Positions 32,305 to 40,450 of a DNA stretch of 64,000 nt are shown piece after piece (the first letter of the stretch is position 1; every line of letters starts with the position of its first letter). The DNA lies in contig NZ_JAHDTI010000002.1 in the NCBI RefSeq assembly GCF_018531495.1, forward strand, positions 310,001 to 374,000. Reading direction: 5' to 3'. This stretch comes from Nonomuraea sediminis. Lineage in GTDB: Bacteria > Actinomycetota > Actinomycetes > Streptosporangiales > Streptosporangiaceae. Under the pieces are notes generated by a model, which saw only the letters and a list, made by a program, of their open reading frames with translations, was not told the origin of the DNA and made no database searches. Position numbers and translations under genes: made by a program.

Positions 32305-33222
32305 ATGAGGCTCATCGGAGCAACGGTCCTCACCCTGTTACTCAGCCTCGGTTCCGCCACAGCCGCCTACGCCGACCCGCAGCCGGACCCCGCCACGGAC
32401 TCGGCGACCTCGGACTCGGCACAGACATTGGCCGCCCCCGCCTTCCAGATGCCCTTCCCCTGTGGTCAGACGTGGACGGGTGACTCCGACGACAGCAGCG
32501 CGCACCAGTCCTGGGAGATCGACTGGAACCGCGGCAGCACCCCCGACGCCGACCTCGGCGACCCGGTCGTGGCAGCCGCGGGCGGCACGGTGGTCATCGC
32601 CACCAACCAGGGCTCGGTCAACGGCTACGGCAATCTGATCAAGATCGACCACGGCGGTGGGTGGACCAGCTACTACGCCCACCTGCAGACCATGCGGGTC
32701 AGCATCGGCCAGACCGTCTCGCAGGGCCAGCTCATCGGCAACGTCGGCAACACCAGCAAGCCGGGCAACAACATCTCGCCCCACCTGCACTACGAGGTAC
32801 GGCTCGGCACCAACTACCCGGCCAACATCCAGAAGGCCGTCTTCAACGGCGTGACGTACGGGTACCCGGACCAGACGCTGACCTCACGCAACTGCGGCAA
32901 CCCCTACAGCCCCGAGCAGGTCTGCGGCACCGGCTACAAAGTGATCGACTCCGCGGCGCTCGGCAGCGACGGCGCCGTCTACCTGCTGTACAACAGCGGC
33001 AACGGCAACAACTGCGTGACCACGCTGAAGTCCAAGTCCCTCGGCACGGCCACCGCCACCACCGCCTACCTGGAACCCCAGGGCGGGACGCGCGTGACCG
33101 ACTCAGGCAACTTCAGCTATTACGCCGGCCCTGTCTACGTCAACGCCCCCGGCAAGTGTGTCAGGTGGGGCGGCAAGGCCGGTGCCTCCAGCTACGACTC
33201 ACCTTTCGAACACTGCGGATGA
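32305..33222 (+). CDS. Secreted M23 family metallopeptidase (peptidoglycan endopeptidase)
   Basis: A 305-residue exported LytM-type enzyme. The signal peptide ends in AYA near residue 23. Residues about 55-185 are the M23 domain with the zinc ligands in HQSWEIDWN (H and D) and in SPHLHYEVR (HxH). It should cut peptide cross-bridges in peptidoglycan. Residues 198-305 form a C-terminal module with four cysteines, repeated almost exactly in the next gene. ATG 32305 follows AAAGGA with eight-base spacing. Its TGA overlaps the next ATG (33219-33222). It is divergent from the SARP gene. Confidence 0.9.
   Translation: MRLIGATVLTLLLSLGSATAAYADPQPDPATDSATSDSAQTLAAPAFQMPFPCGQTWTGDSDDSSAHQSWEIDWNRGSTPDADLGDPVVAAAGGTVVIATNQGSVNGYGNLIKIDHGGGWTSYYAHLQTMRVSIGQTVSQGQLIGNVGNTSKPGNNISPHLHYEVRLGTNYPANIQKAVFNGVTYGYPDQTLTSRNCGNPYSPEQVCGTGYKVIDSAALGSDGAVYLLYNSGNGNNCVTTLKSKSLGTATATTAYLEPQGGTRVTDSGNFSYYAGPVYVNAPGKCVRWGGKAGASSYDSPFEHCG
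32896..33219 (+). repeat. 108-codon C-terminal module, copy in M23 gene
   Basis: Encodes GNPYSPEQVCG to SSYDSPFEHCG. Same length (324 bases) and same cysteine positions as the module in the next gene (34275-34598), with long identical segments such as YLEPQGGTRVTDSGNF against FLEPQGGTRVTDSGNF. It is likely a wall- or glycan-binding domain. Confidence 0.85.
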
Positions 33223-34601
33223 AGCGAGCACTCCCGATGAAGCGCCTTGCCACCATCGCCGTCGCCGGCCTGCTCCTGCTGGCCGGACAGACCGCCCACG
33301 CCACCACTCTCGCCGAGGCCTTCGACAAGGCGGCGAGCACCTACGACGTGCCGCGTGACCTGCTGGTCGCGCTGGCCTACGCCGAGACCCACCTGGACGG
33401 CCACGCGGGCAAGCCCTCCGCCAGCGGCGGCTACGGCATCATGCACCTGGTCAGGCAGCGTTCCCTGGACCAGGCGGCCAAGCTGACCGGCCAGTCCGCG
33501 CAGGCGCTCAGGACCGACGACGCGGCCAACGTGCTGGGCGGCGCCGCCGTCCTGCGCGCCCAGGCCGACCGGCTCGGCCTTGCGGCCGACGCCCGCAAGG
33601 ACCCGGCCCGCTGGTACGGCGCCGTCGCCGCGTACGGCGGGGCCGCGCAGAAGACCACCGCCAAGATCTACGCCGACGCGGTGTACGAGACCCTGGCCAA
33701 GGGCGTGCACGCGCGCGGCGTGGACGCGACGGCGCAGGCCGTCCAGCCCGACACCTCCGGCTACGACCAGGTCAGCCCGCTCGCGGCAGCCACCGACTAC
33801 CCGGGCGCGCTGTGGGCGCCGGCCAGCACCGCCAACTACGCGGTGTCCAACCGGCCGACCAGCGACCCGATCAACCTGATCATCATCCACGTCACCCAGG
33901 GCTCCTACGCCGGGACGATCTCCTGGTTCCAGAACCCGGCGGCCCAGGTGTCGGCGCACTACGTGATCCGCTCCTCCGACGGCCAGATCACCCAGATGGT
34001 GCGGGAGAAGGACCGGGCCTGGCACGCGGGCAACAGCGACTACAACCACCGTTCCGTCGGGATCGAGCACGAGGGCTATGTCTCGGACGCCTCCTGGTTC
34101 ACCGACCAGATGTACCGGGCCTCGGCGGCGCTGACCCGCAACATCGCCGACCGCTACGGCATCCCGAAGGACCGCGACCACATCATCGGCCACTACCAGG
34201 TGCCCGGTAGCGACCACACCGACCCGGGGCCGTACTGGGACTGGGCCAAGTACATGAGCTACGTGACCGGTAGCGGCAACCCCTACACCGCCCAGCAGGT
34301 CTGCGGCAGCGGCTTCAGCGTGATCGACTCCCAGGCGCTGGGCACGGCCGCCACGGTCTACCTGCTGTACAACTCAGGCACCGGGCAGAACTGCGTGGCC
34401 ACGATCAAGCAGTCGTCGCTGGGGACGGCCACGGCGACGAGCGCCTTCCTGGAGCCCCAGGGCGGGACGCGGGTGACCGACTCGGGCAACTTCACCTACT
34501 ACGCGGGCCCGGTCAAGGTTGCCGCGCCCGGCAAGTGCGTCAAGTGGGGCGGCTCGGCCGGTTCGGCCAGCTACGAGAGCCCCTTCGAGCACTGCGGTTA
34601 G
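33219..34601 (+). CDS. Secreted N-acetylmuramoyl-L-alanine amidase with N-terminal transglycosylase-like domain
   Basis: A 460-residue exported wall hydrolase. After a signal peptide ending in AHA, residues about 30-150 resemble a lytic transglycosylase/lysozyme-like fold (VPRDLLVALAYAETHLDG, SASGGYGIMHLV). Residues about 195-350 are an Amidase_2/PGRP domain with zinc-ligand histidines in IIIHVTQGSYAG and DHIIGHYQVPGSDHTDPGP. Residues 353-460 are the C-terminal module shared with the M23 protein. Thus one polypeptide may cleave both glycan and stem peptide. Start ATG 33219 overlaps the preceding stop; an in-frame ATG at 33237 gives a shorter, equally good signal peptide. The stop shares TTAG with the convergent lipoprotein gene. 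Confidence 0.88.
   Translation: MKRALPMKRLATIAVAGLLLLAGQTAHATTLAEAFDKAASTYDVPRDLLVALAYAETHLDGHAGKPSASGGYGIMHLVRQRSLDQAAKLTGQSAQALRTDDAANVLGGAAVLRAQADRLGLAADARKDPARWYGAVAAYGGAAQKTTAKIYADAVYETLAKGVHARGVDATAQAVQPDTSGYDQVSPLAAATDYPGALWAPASTANYAVSNRPTSDPINLIIIHVTQGSYAGTISWFQNPAAQVSAHYVIRSSDGQITQMVREKDRAWHAGNSDYNHRSVGIEHEGYVSDASWFTDQMYRASAALTRNIADRYGIPKDRDHIIGHYQVPGSDHTDPGPYWDWAKYMSYVTGSGNPYTAQQVCGSGFSVIDSQALGTAATVYLLYNSGTGQNCVATIKQSSLGTATATSAFLEPQGGTRVTDSGNFTYYAGPVKVAAPGKCVKWGGSAGSASYESPFEHCG
34275..34598 (+). repeat. 108-codon C-terminal module, copy in amidase gene
   Basis: Encodes GNPYTAQQVCG to ASYESPFEHCG. Pairs with 32896-33219; the two copies indicate a duplicated targeting domain placed behind different catalytic domains. 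Confidence 0.85.
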
Positions 34602-35347
34602 AGCCTGTCGATCACGTCGATCACGTAACCGGCGCCAGGGGTGCGCACCGCCACCCGGCTGCCGACGCGCTGCCCGGCCAGGGCTTCGACCCAGCCGGGC
34701 GGCACGGCCCCTGGCGCCAGCACGACCGCGGTGGGCCCTTTGGGACGCTCCACCGCGCGACCGGAGACGACGGCGTACTGGACCACGATCCGGCTGCCGC
34801 GCGTCACCAGCGGCCCCGACCCGCCGATCAGCGTCGTGACCGGAGCCTTCAGATCGCCGGGCAGGTCGGTCAGATCCTGGCCGACCAGGCGGGCGTCCGG
34901 CGGGTAGCCGCCCAGCACGTCGAAGACGGCCACCACGATCTCCGCCCCCGCCGAGCCCGCCACCTGCGACGCGGGGCCGACCAGCAGCACCCTGCTGCCC
35001 GCAGGCCGCCCCGTCAGCGCCTCACGCCACCACCGCGACGCGCTGCCCAGATCGACCCCCGCGGGCCTGCCGGCTCCGTAGGTGCTCAGGTACGGCAGGC
35101 CGTCCGACCACCGCCTGATCTCCACATCGGCCAGCACCACGTCACCCGGCAACGTCGCGCGCCCGCGCCCCAGCGACACCACAGTCACCCGCGGCAGGGA
35201 ATCCGGCGTGGCCCGGGGGATGCTGATCTCCGGCCGGGTGCCGAACGCCCCCGACACCGCGGGAACCGTGTCGCCCGTGACCAGGCCGCACGAGGTGAGC
35301 AGGGCGAGCACGGTCAGCGCGACGGCGATCCCGGATCTTTCCCGCAT
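34598..35347 (-). CDS. FKBP-like lipoprotein (possible tandem degenerate peptidyl-prolyl isomerase)
   Basis: A 249-residue predicted lipoprotein. ATG 35345-35347 gives a short signal peptide with lipobox LTSC (cysteine near residue 19). The mature part has two FKBP-like blocks: TLPGDVVLADVEIRRW with GRPAGSRVLLVGP, and VTRGSRIVVQYAVVSG with AGQRVGSRVAVRTPGAGY. These match the strands and the GxKVGSR...P turn of FKBP-type peptidyl-prolyl isomerases, but many active-site aromatic residues are missing, so activity is doubtful. It may fold or scaffold exported proteins at the membrane. It is convergent with the amidase gene and divergent from the DUF2293 gene. Confidence 0.78.
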   Translation of the reverse strand: MRERSGIAVALTVLALLTSCGLVTGDTVPAVSGAFGTRPEISIPRATPDSLPRVTVVSLGRGRATLPGDVVLADVEIRRWSDGLPYLSTYGAGRPAGVDLGSASRWWREALTGRPAGSRVLLVGPASQVAGSAGAEIVVAVFDVLGGYPPDARLVGQDLTDLPGDLKAPVTTLIGGSGPLVTRGSRIVVQYAVVSGRAVERPKGPTAVVLAPGAVPPGWVEALAGQRVGSRVAVRTPGAGYVIDVIDRL

Positions 35348-35408
35348 ATGCCCAGACGCTAGTTCGATCATGAGCGCGGGGCACGGAGGCTGAGGCAAGC
35401 TAGAGGGC

Positions 35409-36455
35409 GTGAGCCGGTCAAACCTCGCACGCAGGGTCGCGGACGCAGCAGAGATCGCGCTCGCCGCGCGCAAGTACGTGACGTTCATCGACGTGGTCAC
35501 CGGCCTGCGCTGGCTGCACACCCGGCACGTCGACACCTGGCGGCAGGGCCGCGCGGGCACGCTGGCGGAGCTGGCCGCCGTCGACGAGGACCGCCTGCTG
35601 ACCACCGCGGCGCTGCTGCGCGAGTGGGCGGAGGCCAAGGGCCTGCGCCCGGCCGAGACGCCGTACGTCTCCGGCAGCCGCGACCGCCGCCCGCTGCGCT
35701 TCACCTCGGCCCCCGACCAGGCGCCCTTCCAGACGCACTGGCTCTCCCCTGACCTCACCGAGGCCCGGGTGCGGCAGCTCGCCGAGCGCCACAGCAAGGC
35801 CCCGGACCTGGTCGCGGTCTCCCCGCTGAAGGAATGGGCCTGCGCCGAGTGCGGCGGCACCGGCGACTTCCTGATCATGGAGGATGACCGGTCGCTCTGC
35901 CTGACCTGCGCCGACCTGGACCACCTGGCCTTCCTGCCCGCGGGCAACGCGGCGCTGAGCCGCCGGGCCAAGAAGGAGAGCGGCCTGTCGGCGGTGGTCG
36001 TCCAGTACAACCGGCGGCGCAAGGTCTACCAGCGCCTGGGGATCCTGGTGGAGGAGGGCGCGCTGGCCCGCGCCGAGGAGCAGTGCCTGGCCGACGAGGA
36101 GATCCGCCTGCGCAGGCGCGATCGCGACCGGGAGCGCAGGGCCGAGCAGGACGTGGAGTACCAGGCCAGGTTCGCCGCCGAGATCGCCCGGCTCTTCCCC
36201 GGTTGCCCGCCCCGCCGGGCAGAGGAGATCGCCGCGCACGCCGGCCAGCGCGGCAGCGGCAGGGTCGGCCGCACGGCCGCCGCCAAGGTCCTCGACGAGA
36301 ACGCCATCACCCTGGCCGTCGTCGCCTCCATCCGCCACCTGGACACCGACTACGACGAACTACTCATGGCAGGGGTGCCCAGGATGGAGGCCCGCGACCG
36401 GATCAGGGACCGGATCGACGCACAGCTGCGGCGTTTCCGGCAACCGCCTCGATAA
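35409..36455 (+). CDS. DUF2293-domain protein
   Basis: A 348-residue cytoplasmic protein. The centre has a zinc-ribbon-like CxxC...CxxC arrangement (CAECGGTGDFLIMEDDRSLC, then LTCADLDHL). Residues about 215-260 are strongly charged and helical (RRRDRDRERRAEQDVEY). The C-terminal 90 residues (CPPRRAEEIAAHAGQRGSGR ... ITLAVVASIRHLDTDYDELL) are the DUF2293 domain of unknown function. Start GTG 35409 has AGAGGG very near. The metal-site and basic helix would suit nucleic acid binding, but this is inference. Its 3' end overlaps the convergent HD-domain gene by 53 bases. Confidence 0.82.
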   Translation: MSRSNLARRVADAAEIALAARKYVTFIDVVTGLRWLHTRHVDTWRQGRAGTLAELAAVDEDRLLTTAALLREWAEAKGLRPAETPYVSGSRDRRPLRFTSAPDQAPFQTHWLSPDLTEARVRQLAERHSKAPDLVAVSPLKEWACAECGGTGDFLIMEDDRSLCLTCADLDHLAFLPAGNAALSRRAKKESGLSAVVVQYNRRRKVYQRLGILVEEGALARAEEQCLADEEIRLRRRDRDRERRAEQDVEYQARFAAEIARLFPGCPPRRAEEIAAHAGQRGSGRVGRTAAAKVLDENAITLAVVASIRHLDTDYDELLMAGVPRMEARDRIRDRIDAQLRRFRQPPR

Positions 36456-36939
36456 CCGGCCGCCACCCGGTCAGGTCCGCGAGCGCCAGCCCGACCACCT
36501 TCCCGAGGTCGTCGGCCCGCCGCAGCCTCACCGCGTCCATCCCGTACGGCGAGGCCGCGAACGCCTCCGCCTCGGCGGGCGACATCGCCCCGCCCTGCAG
36601 CTCGAGTGTCCTGGCCGACTCCGGCGACAGCCCGCGCCCGGGCTCGGTGGCGGCCAGGTAGCGCTTGGCCTCCACGTGCAGCCCCACCAGCGCCGCCACC
36701 CGCTCGCCGAGCAGCGGCTCGACCGCCTCGGCCGCGGCGGCGGCGTGTCCCGCCTCGTCGCCCGGGCTGAGCAGGTGCCCGATGTCGTGCACCAGCCCGG
36801 CCACCTGCAGCTCCAGGTCGTCGGGGTGTCGGCGGCGCAGCACGGCGGCCACCTGGAGGCCGTGGTCCAGGATCGGCACCGGGTCGCCGGTCCTGTCGGG
36901 GGTGTCCCAGGCGTCCTCGCACCTGGCCAGGACGTCCAT
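36403..36939 (-). CDS. HD-domain protein
   Basis: A 178-residue predicted metal-dependent phosphohydrolase. Metal-binding residues fit the HD pattern: a histidine in ILDHGLQVA, the HD pair in GLVHDIGHLL, and later acidic residues. Related proteins hydrolyse nucleotides or act as inositol-oxygenase-like enzymes. I start at ATG 36937-36939; there is no ribosome site before it, and just upstream lies an IS605-like relic, so the 5' end may have been altered by insertion. Translation from any further upstream start would read through that structured element and is unlikely. The last 53 bases overlap the convergent DUF2293 gene. Confidence 0.72.
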   Translation of the reverse strand: MDVLARCEDAWDTPDRTGDPVPILDHGLQVAAVLRRRHPDDLELQVAGLVHDIGHLLSPGDEAGHAAAAAEAVEPLLGERVAALVGLHVEAKRYLAATEPGRGLSPESARTLELQGGAMSPAEAEAFAASPYGMDAVRLRRADDLGKVVGLALADLTGWRPVIEAVAGNAAAVRRSGP

Positions 36940-36944
36940 CAGAT

Positions 36945-37089
36945 CTAGCGAGGGGACTGCCGGGTTTACCCGGCAGGGGAACCGCTTCCTTGATACGGTT
37001 TCGTTGTTCGAAACGGGCAGGGCTTGTCCGTCGCCTACCTCAGCCGAGGGAAGCGAGAAGCCGCTCCCTTCAGGGAGCGGAGGAGTCAC
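36945..37089 (+). mobile_element. IS200/IS605-family right-end-like structured relic (possible omega-RNA remnant)
   Basis: No gene fits here. The plus strand contains three hairpins: CTGCCGGG-TTTA-CCCGGCAG-type stem at 36957-36976, GTTTCG-TTGTT-CGAAAC at 36998-37014, and CCGCTCCC-TTCA-GGGAGCGG at 37061-37080. The last is followed at once by AGGAGTCAC. A GAAG + hairpin + GGAGTCAC ending is what I know from right ends of IS1341/IS605-type elements, where it is also the 3' end of the TnpB guide (omega) RNA. No tnpA or tnpB is present. The comparison is from memory, without a database search. Confidence 0.5.
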
Positions 37090-37154
37090 GAGTTCGTCGA
37101 CCGTCACTGCACCACTCTGGGGTAGTTGGCGGCATGCCGTACAGGGGTCTGTTT

Positions 37155-37169
37155 CGATAGCGGCTATCG
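37155..37169. terminator. Hairpin after kynureninase gene
   Basis: CGATAGC-G-GCTATCG, a perfect 15-base dyad, 21 bases beyond the kynU stop codon. It is the best candidate for the end of the long minus-strand catabolic operon, although the one-base loop means the real stem would be shorter. Confidence 0.45.
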
Positions 37170-37189
37170 CATGAGCGGCTGGACGGGCG

Positions 37190-38371
37190 TTAGGTGACCG
37201 CCAGCCGCTGGGCGTATTTCTCGTCGCGCCACAGCTCCTTCTCCAGCACCTCGTCCAGGATCGTGGCGGCGTCGAAGACGTCCACGTAGCGGGTGTAGAG
37301 CGGCGCGAAGCCGAAGCGCAGGATGTCGGGCGCGCGGAAGTCACCGTGCACGCCGCGGTCGATCAGCGCGCGCATCACCGGGTAGCCGTCGGGGTGGTAG
37401 AAGCTGACCTGGCTGCCGCGCCGCAGCGGGTCGCGCGGTGAGGCCAGCTCCAGCCTGTCGCCCACCAGGTCCACGAACAGCGAGGTCAGCGCGATGCTCT
37501 TGGCCCTGATCTGATCCATCGGCACCCGCTCCCACACGTCCAGTGCCGCCTCGAGCGCGGCGAAGGACAGCACGTGCGGCGTGCTGACAGTGAACCGCCT
37601 GATTCCCTCGGCCGGGCTGAACCCGGTCTGGAAGGCGAACGGCTCGGCGTGGGAGTACCAGCCGGGCAGCACGTTGCGCGCCTCGGCCTGGTGGCGCGGG
37701 TTGACGTACAGGAAGGCGGGCGCGCCGGGGCCGCCGTTGAGGTACTTGTAGGTGCAGCCGACGGCGAAGTCGGCGGCCGAGACGTCCACCTGCATGGCGC
37801 CGACGCTGTGGCAGACGTCCCACACCATGAGCGCGCCCGCGGCCTGCACGCGGGCGGTGATCTCCGGCACGTCGTAGCGGGCGCCGGTGCGGTAGTCGAC
37901 CTCCGACAGCAGCACCACGGCCGCGTCGTCGAAGCGGCCCTCGCTGAAGTCCCTGACCTCGTATCCGGGCAGGCTCGCGACCATGTAGTTGTCGGTGGGG
38001 AAGTTGGACCTGTCGAGCACGATCACCCGCCGGTCGGGGCGCAGCCCGACGGCCGCCGACACCGCCTGGTAGACCGCGATCGAGGTGGTGTTGCCCACCA
38101 CGACCTGGCCGGGTCCCGCGCCGATGAGCGGAGCAAGCCGATCGCCCACGGTCAGCGGCTGGGCGTACCAGCCGCTCTCGTTCCACCCGCCGACCAGGTG
38201 GGTGCCCCACTCGTCCTCGACGGCCTGCCGTACCCGCTCGGCGGCGCGGCGCGGCGGGGCGCCCAGGGAGTTGCCCACGAGGTAGACGACCCCCTCGGGC
38301 AGCACGAACTCGTCCCTGAAGGCGCGCAGGGGGTCCTCTGCGTCGAGGGCTAGGCAGCGGTCGCGGTCCAA
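37190..38371 (-). CDS. kynU: Kynureninase
   Basis: A 393-residue PLP enzyme of fold type I. The PLP lysine is in GCTYKYLNGGPGAPAF, and RFDDAAVVLLSEVDYRTG and WDVCHSVGAMQVDVS are the kynureninase-specific blocks. It splits kynurenine or 3-hydroxykynurenine to anthranilate or 3-hydroxyanthranilate plus alanine. It is the last gene of a ten-gene operon whose other enzymes degrade 3-hydroxyanthranilate, so 3-hydroxykynurenine is the likely substrate. Start is TTG 38371, three bases after the binding-protein gene, with AGGAAG upstream. Tryptophan dioxygenase, formamidase and kynurenine monooxygenase are not in the window. Confidence 0.93.
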   Translation of the reverse strand: MDRDRCLALDAEDPLRAFRDEFVLPEGVVYLVGNSLGAPPRRAAERVRQAVEDEWGTHLVGGWNESGWYAQPLTVGDRLAPLIGAGPGQVVVGNTTSIAVYQAVSAAVGLRPDRRVIVLDRSNFPTDNYMVASLPGYEVRDFSEGRFDDAAVVLLSEVDYRTGARYDVPEITARVQAAGALMVWDVCHSVGAMQVDVSAADFAVGCTYKYLNGGPGAPAFLYVNPRHQAEARNVLPGWYSHAEPFAFQTGFSPAEGIRRFTVSTPHVLSFAALEAALDVWERVPMDQIRAKSIALTSLFVDLVGDRLELASPRDPLRRGSQVSFYHPDGYPVMRALIDRGVHGDFRAPDILRFGFAPLYTRYVDVFDAATILDEVLEKELWRDEKYAQRLAVT

Positions 38372-38374
38372 CGT

Positions 38375-39475
38375 TCACTCACTTCCTGGAGAAATCGTGC
38401 TAAGCACCCGGTTTTCGCCATTCTGGTACTGGCGGACGTACCAGTTCTGCACCGGGTTGTGGGTGGCGTCGAAGTGGAGGGGGCCGCGCGGGCTCGGGAT
38501 GTCGTGGATCTGCGACAGCGCCCGGGCCAGGTCGCCGCCCTTGTCGGCGGCCAGGTCGATCATGCGCATGGCGTCCCAGCCCTGGACGGCGACCACGGAG
38601 GGGTTCCTGCCCGTCCTGGAGCGCCACAGGGCCACGAAGGCGGTGTTGTCCTGGTTGGTGAGCGTGGGGGCGTACATGCCGACGCTGGTCATGCCGTCGG
38701 CGTCGGGGCCGACGGCCTGGGTGACGTCCTCGTCGGCCAGGTGCTGGCAGGCCAGCAGCGGGACCTTGGCCGCGGAGAACGCCCTGGCGAACGTGATCGC
38801 CTCGCCGCCGGCGTAGAAGGCGTAGACGAACTTGGCGTCGGCGGGGATCTGGGCGAGGTACGGGGCGAAGTCCTTGGTCCGGTCGAACGGGGTGAGGATC
38901 CGCTTGAGCGCCTTGGCGCCGTATCCGGCCTCGAAGCCGTCCAGCGTCTCGGTGCCCGCCGTGTAGTCGGGGGCCATGAGCACGGCTCCCGAGGTGCCGT
39001 AGTGCTCGGCGGCGTACTTGCCCGCGGCGAAGCCCTGGTCGTGGTCGGTGAACGACACCCGGTAGACCCCCGGGCCGCCCAGGCCGTCGGCCCCGGCGTT
39101 GGCGATCACCACGGGCACGCCCCCGGCCTGCCTGACCACGGTCAGCGCCACCGGCGACGACAGCAGCCCGGTGATCACGCTCGCGCCGTCGTGGTCGATC
39201 AGCTGCCTGGCCCGCTGGCCGCCGGTCTCCGGGTTGCCGGCGTCGTCGGCGACGAGCAGGGCGGCGGGCCTGCCGCCCAGCCGCCCGCCGTGCTCGTCCA
39301 GGTAGAGCCGCATCGCGGTCTCCATGTCATCGCCCAGCGCGGCGTAGACGCCGGTCTGCGAGATGATCGCGCCCACCTTGAGCACCGGGTCGTGCCCGGC
39401 CTGCATGGTCGGCGACGCGCCGCAGGCCGCCAGCACCACGACCAGCACCACGGGGACGACCACCGGCACGCGCAT
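38375..39475 (-). CDS. ABC transporter substrate-binding protein, branched-chain amino acid (LivJ) type
   Basis: A 366-residue lipoprotein with lipobox LAAC (cysteine near residue 18). The mature protein is a type I periplasmic-binding fold: LKVGAIISQTGVYAALGDDM, then LLVADDAGNPETGG, then VITGLLSSPVALTV. It should capture an amino-acid-like or aromatic acid ligand at the membrane surface. It sits inside the catabolic operon, between the ACMS decarboxylase and kynureninase genes, yet no permease or ATPase gene is nearby. It therefore probably recruits a permease encoded elsewhere, or acts in sensing. Kynurenine, 3-hydroxyanthranilate or tryptophan are candidate ligands by context. Confidence 0.87.
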   Translation of the reverse strand: MRVPVVVPVVLVVVLAACGASPTMQAGHDPVLKVGAIISQTGVYAALGDDMETAMRLYLDEHGGRLGGRPAALLVADDAGNPETGGQRARQLIDHDGASVITGLLSSPVALTVVRQAGGVPVVIANAGADGLGGPGVYRVSFTDHDQGFAAGKYAAEHYGTSGAVLMAPDYTAGTETLDGFEAGYGAKALKRILTPFDRTKDFAPYLAQIPADAKFVYAFYAGGEAITFARAFSAAKVPLLACQHLADEDVTQAVGPDADGMTSVGMYAPTLTNQDNTAFVALWRSRTGRNPSVVAVQGWDAMRMIDLAADKGGDLARALSQIHDIPSPRGPLHFDATHNPVQNWYVRQYQNGENRVLSTISPGSE

Positions 39476-39487
39476 CGGGCGCTCCCT

Positions 39488-40450
39488 TCACAGGCCGAGG
39501 AAGACCTCGGCGTTCGCGCCAAGCAGCTTGGCGCGAGCCGTACCGGAAAGGAAGCCCGATCGACGGATCAGGTCGCCCACGGGTGACTCGCCGAGCGGGT
39601 AGGGGAAGTCGGAGCCCAGCATGACGCGGTCCTCGCCGACCGTGTCGACCAGCAGCCGCAGCGCCCGCTCGTCGAAGACGACCGAGTCGACGTGGAAGCG
39701 GCCCAGGTAGTGCGAGGGCGGGTGCTCCGAGACGCCGATCAGGTCGTTCCTGCGGTGCCAGGCGTTCTCGAAGCGGCCCAGCCAGAAGGCGAACGAGCCG
39801 CCGCCGTGGGCGAAGCAGATCTTCAGCGTGTCGGGGACCCGGTCGAAGACGCCGCCGAGGATCATCGCGATGATCGACAGGTGGGTCTCGGCGGGCATGC
39901 CGACCAGCCACTGCGCCATCCACCGGTCCAGCCGCGGGCTCGAGGCCATGTCCCAGGGGTGGACGAAGACGGGGACGTCGCGCTCGGCGCAGTGCTGCAG
40001 GAACTGGACGATGCCCGGGTCGTCGAGGTCCTTGTCGCCGACGTGGTTGCCGATCTCGACGCCCTTGTGGCCGTTGGCCAGGCATCGGTCGAGCTCCTCG
40101 CAGGCGGCGTCCGGATCGTTGAGCGGTACCTGACAGAACGGGATGAGCCGCTCATTTCGGCAAATTTCAAGAGCTAGGTCGTTGAAGACTGCGGCGACCT
40201 TTTCCGGGCGGTCGTAGCAGAAGAACACCGGCGTGGGTGAGACGACCTGCTTGTCGACGCCGTCCCGATCCATGGTCTCCAGGCGGACCGCCGGATCCCA
40301 GCAGTCATTGTGAATTTTCCGGAAGTCGCGGTCGTTGACGAGGATCATCGCCTCGCGCTCGGAATCCACCCGGAGCCGCGGCGCCCCCGGCCAGCCCAGG
40401 TCGGGCCAGCCCTTGGGGACGTAGTGCGTGTGGACGTCGACGACCGTCAT
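39488..40450 (-). CDS. 2-amino-3-carboxymuconate-6-semialdehyde decarboxylase (ACMSD)
   Basis: A 320-residue zinc-dependent amidohydrolase-fold decarboxylase. The metal ligands are visible as VDVHTHYVP (HxH), HPWDM, a histidine in ICFAHGGGSFAFWLGR and the aspartate in MLGSDFPYPLGE; these blocks, including HGGGSFAFW, are specific to ACMSD. It removes CO2 from the unstable product of 3-hydroxyanthranilate dioxygenase and so prevents spontaneous quinolinate formation, sending carbon to 2-aminomuconate semialdehyde. Its ATG directly abuts the stop of the dioxygenase gene (TAGATG), matching the need to channel the product. Confidence 0.93.
   Translation of the reverse strand: MTVVDVHTHYVPKGWPDLGWPGAPRLRVDSEREAMILVNDRDFRKIHNDCWDPAVRLETMDRDGVDKQVVSPTPVFFCYDRPEKVAAVFNDLALEICRNERLIPFCQVPLNDPDAACEELDRCLANGHKGVEIGNHVGDKDLDDPGIVQFLQHCAERDVPVFVHPWDMASSPRLDRWMAQWLVGMPAETHLSIIAMILGGVFDRVPDTLKICFAHGGGSFAFWLGRFENAWHRRNDLIGVSEHPPSHYLGRFHVDSVVFDERALRLLVDTVGEDRVMLGSDFPYPLGESPVGDLIRRSGFLSGTARAKLLGANAEVFLGL

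Noticed and set aside
36940..37344. N-terminal extension of the HD-domain protein
   Set aside because: It would translate the structured relic and part of kynU in a wrong frame. Residues do not resemble the family.
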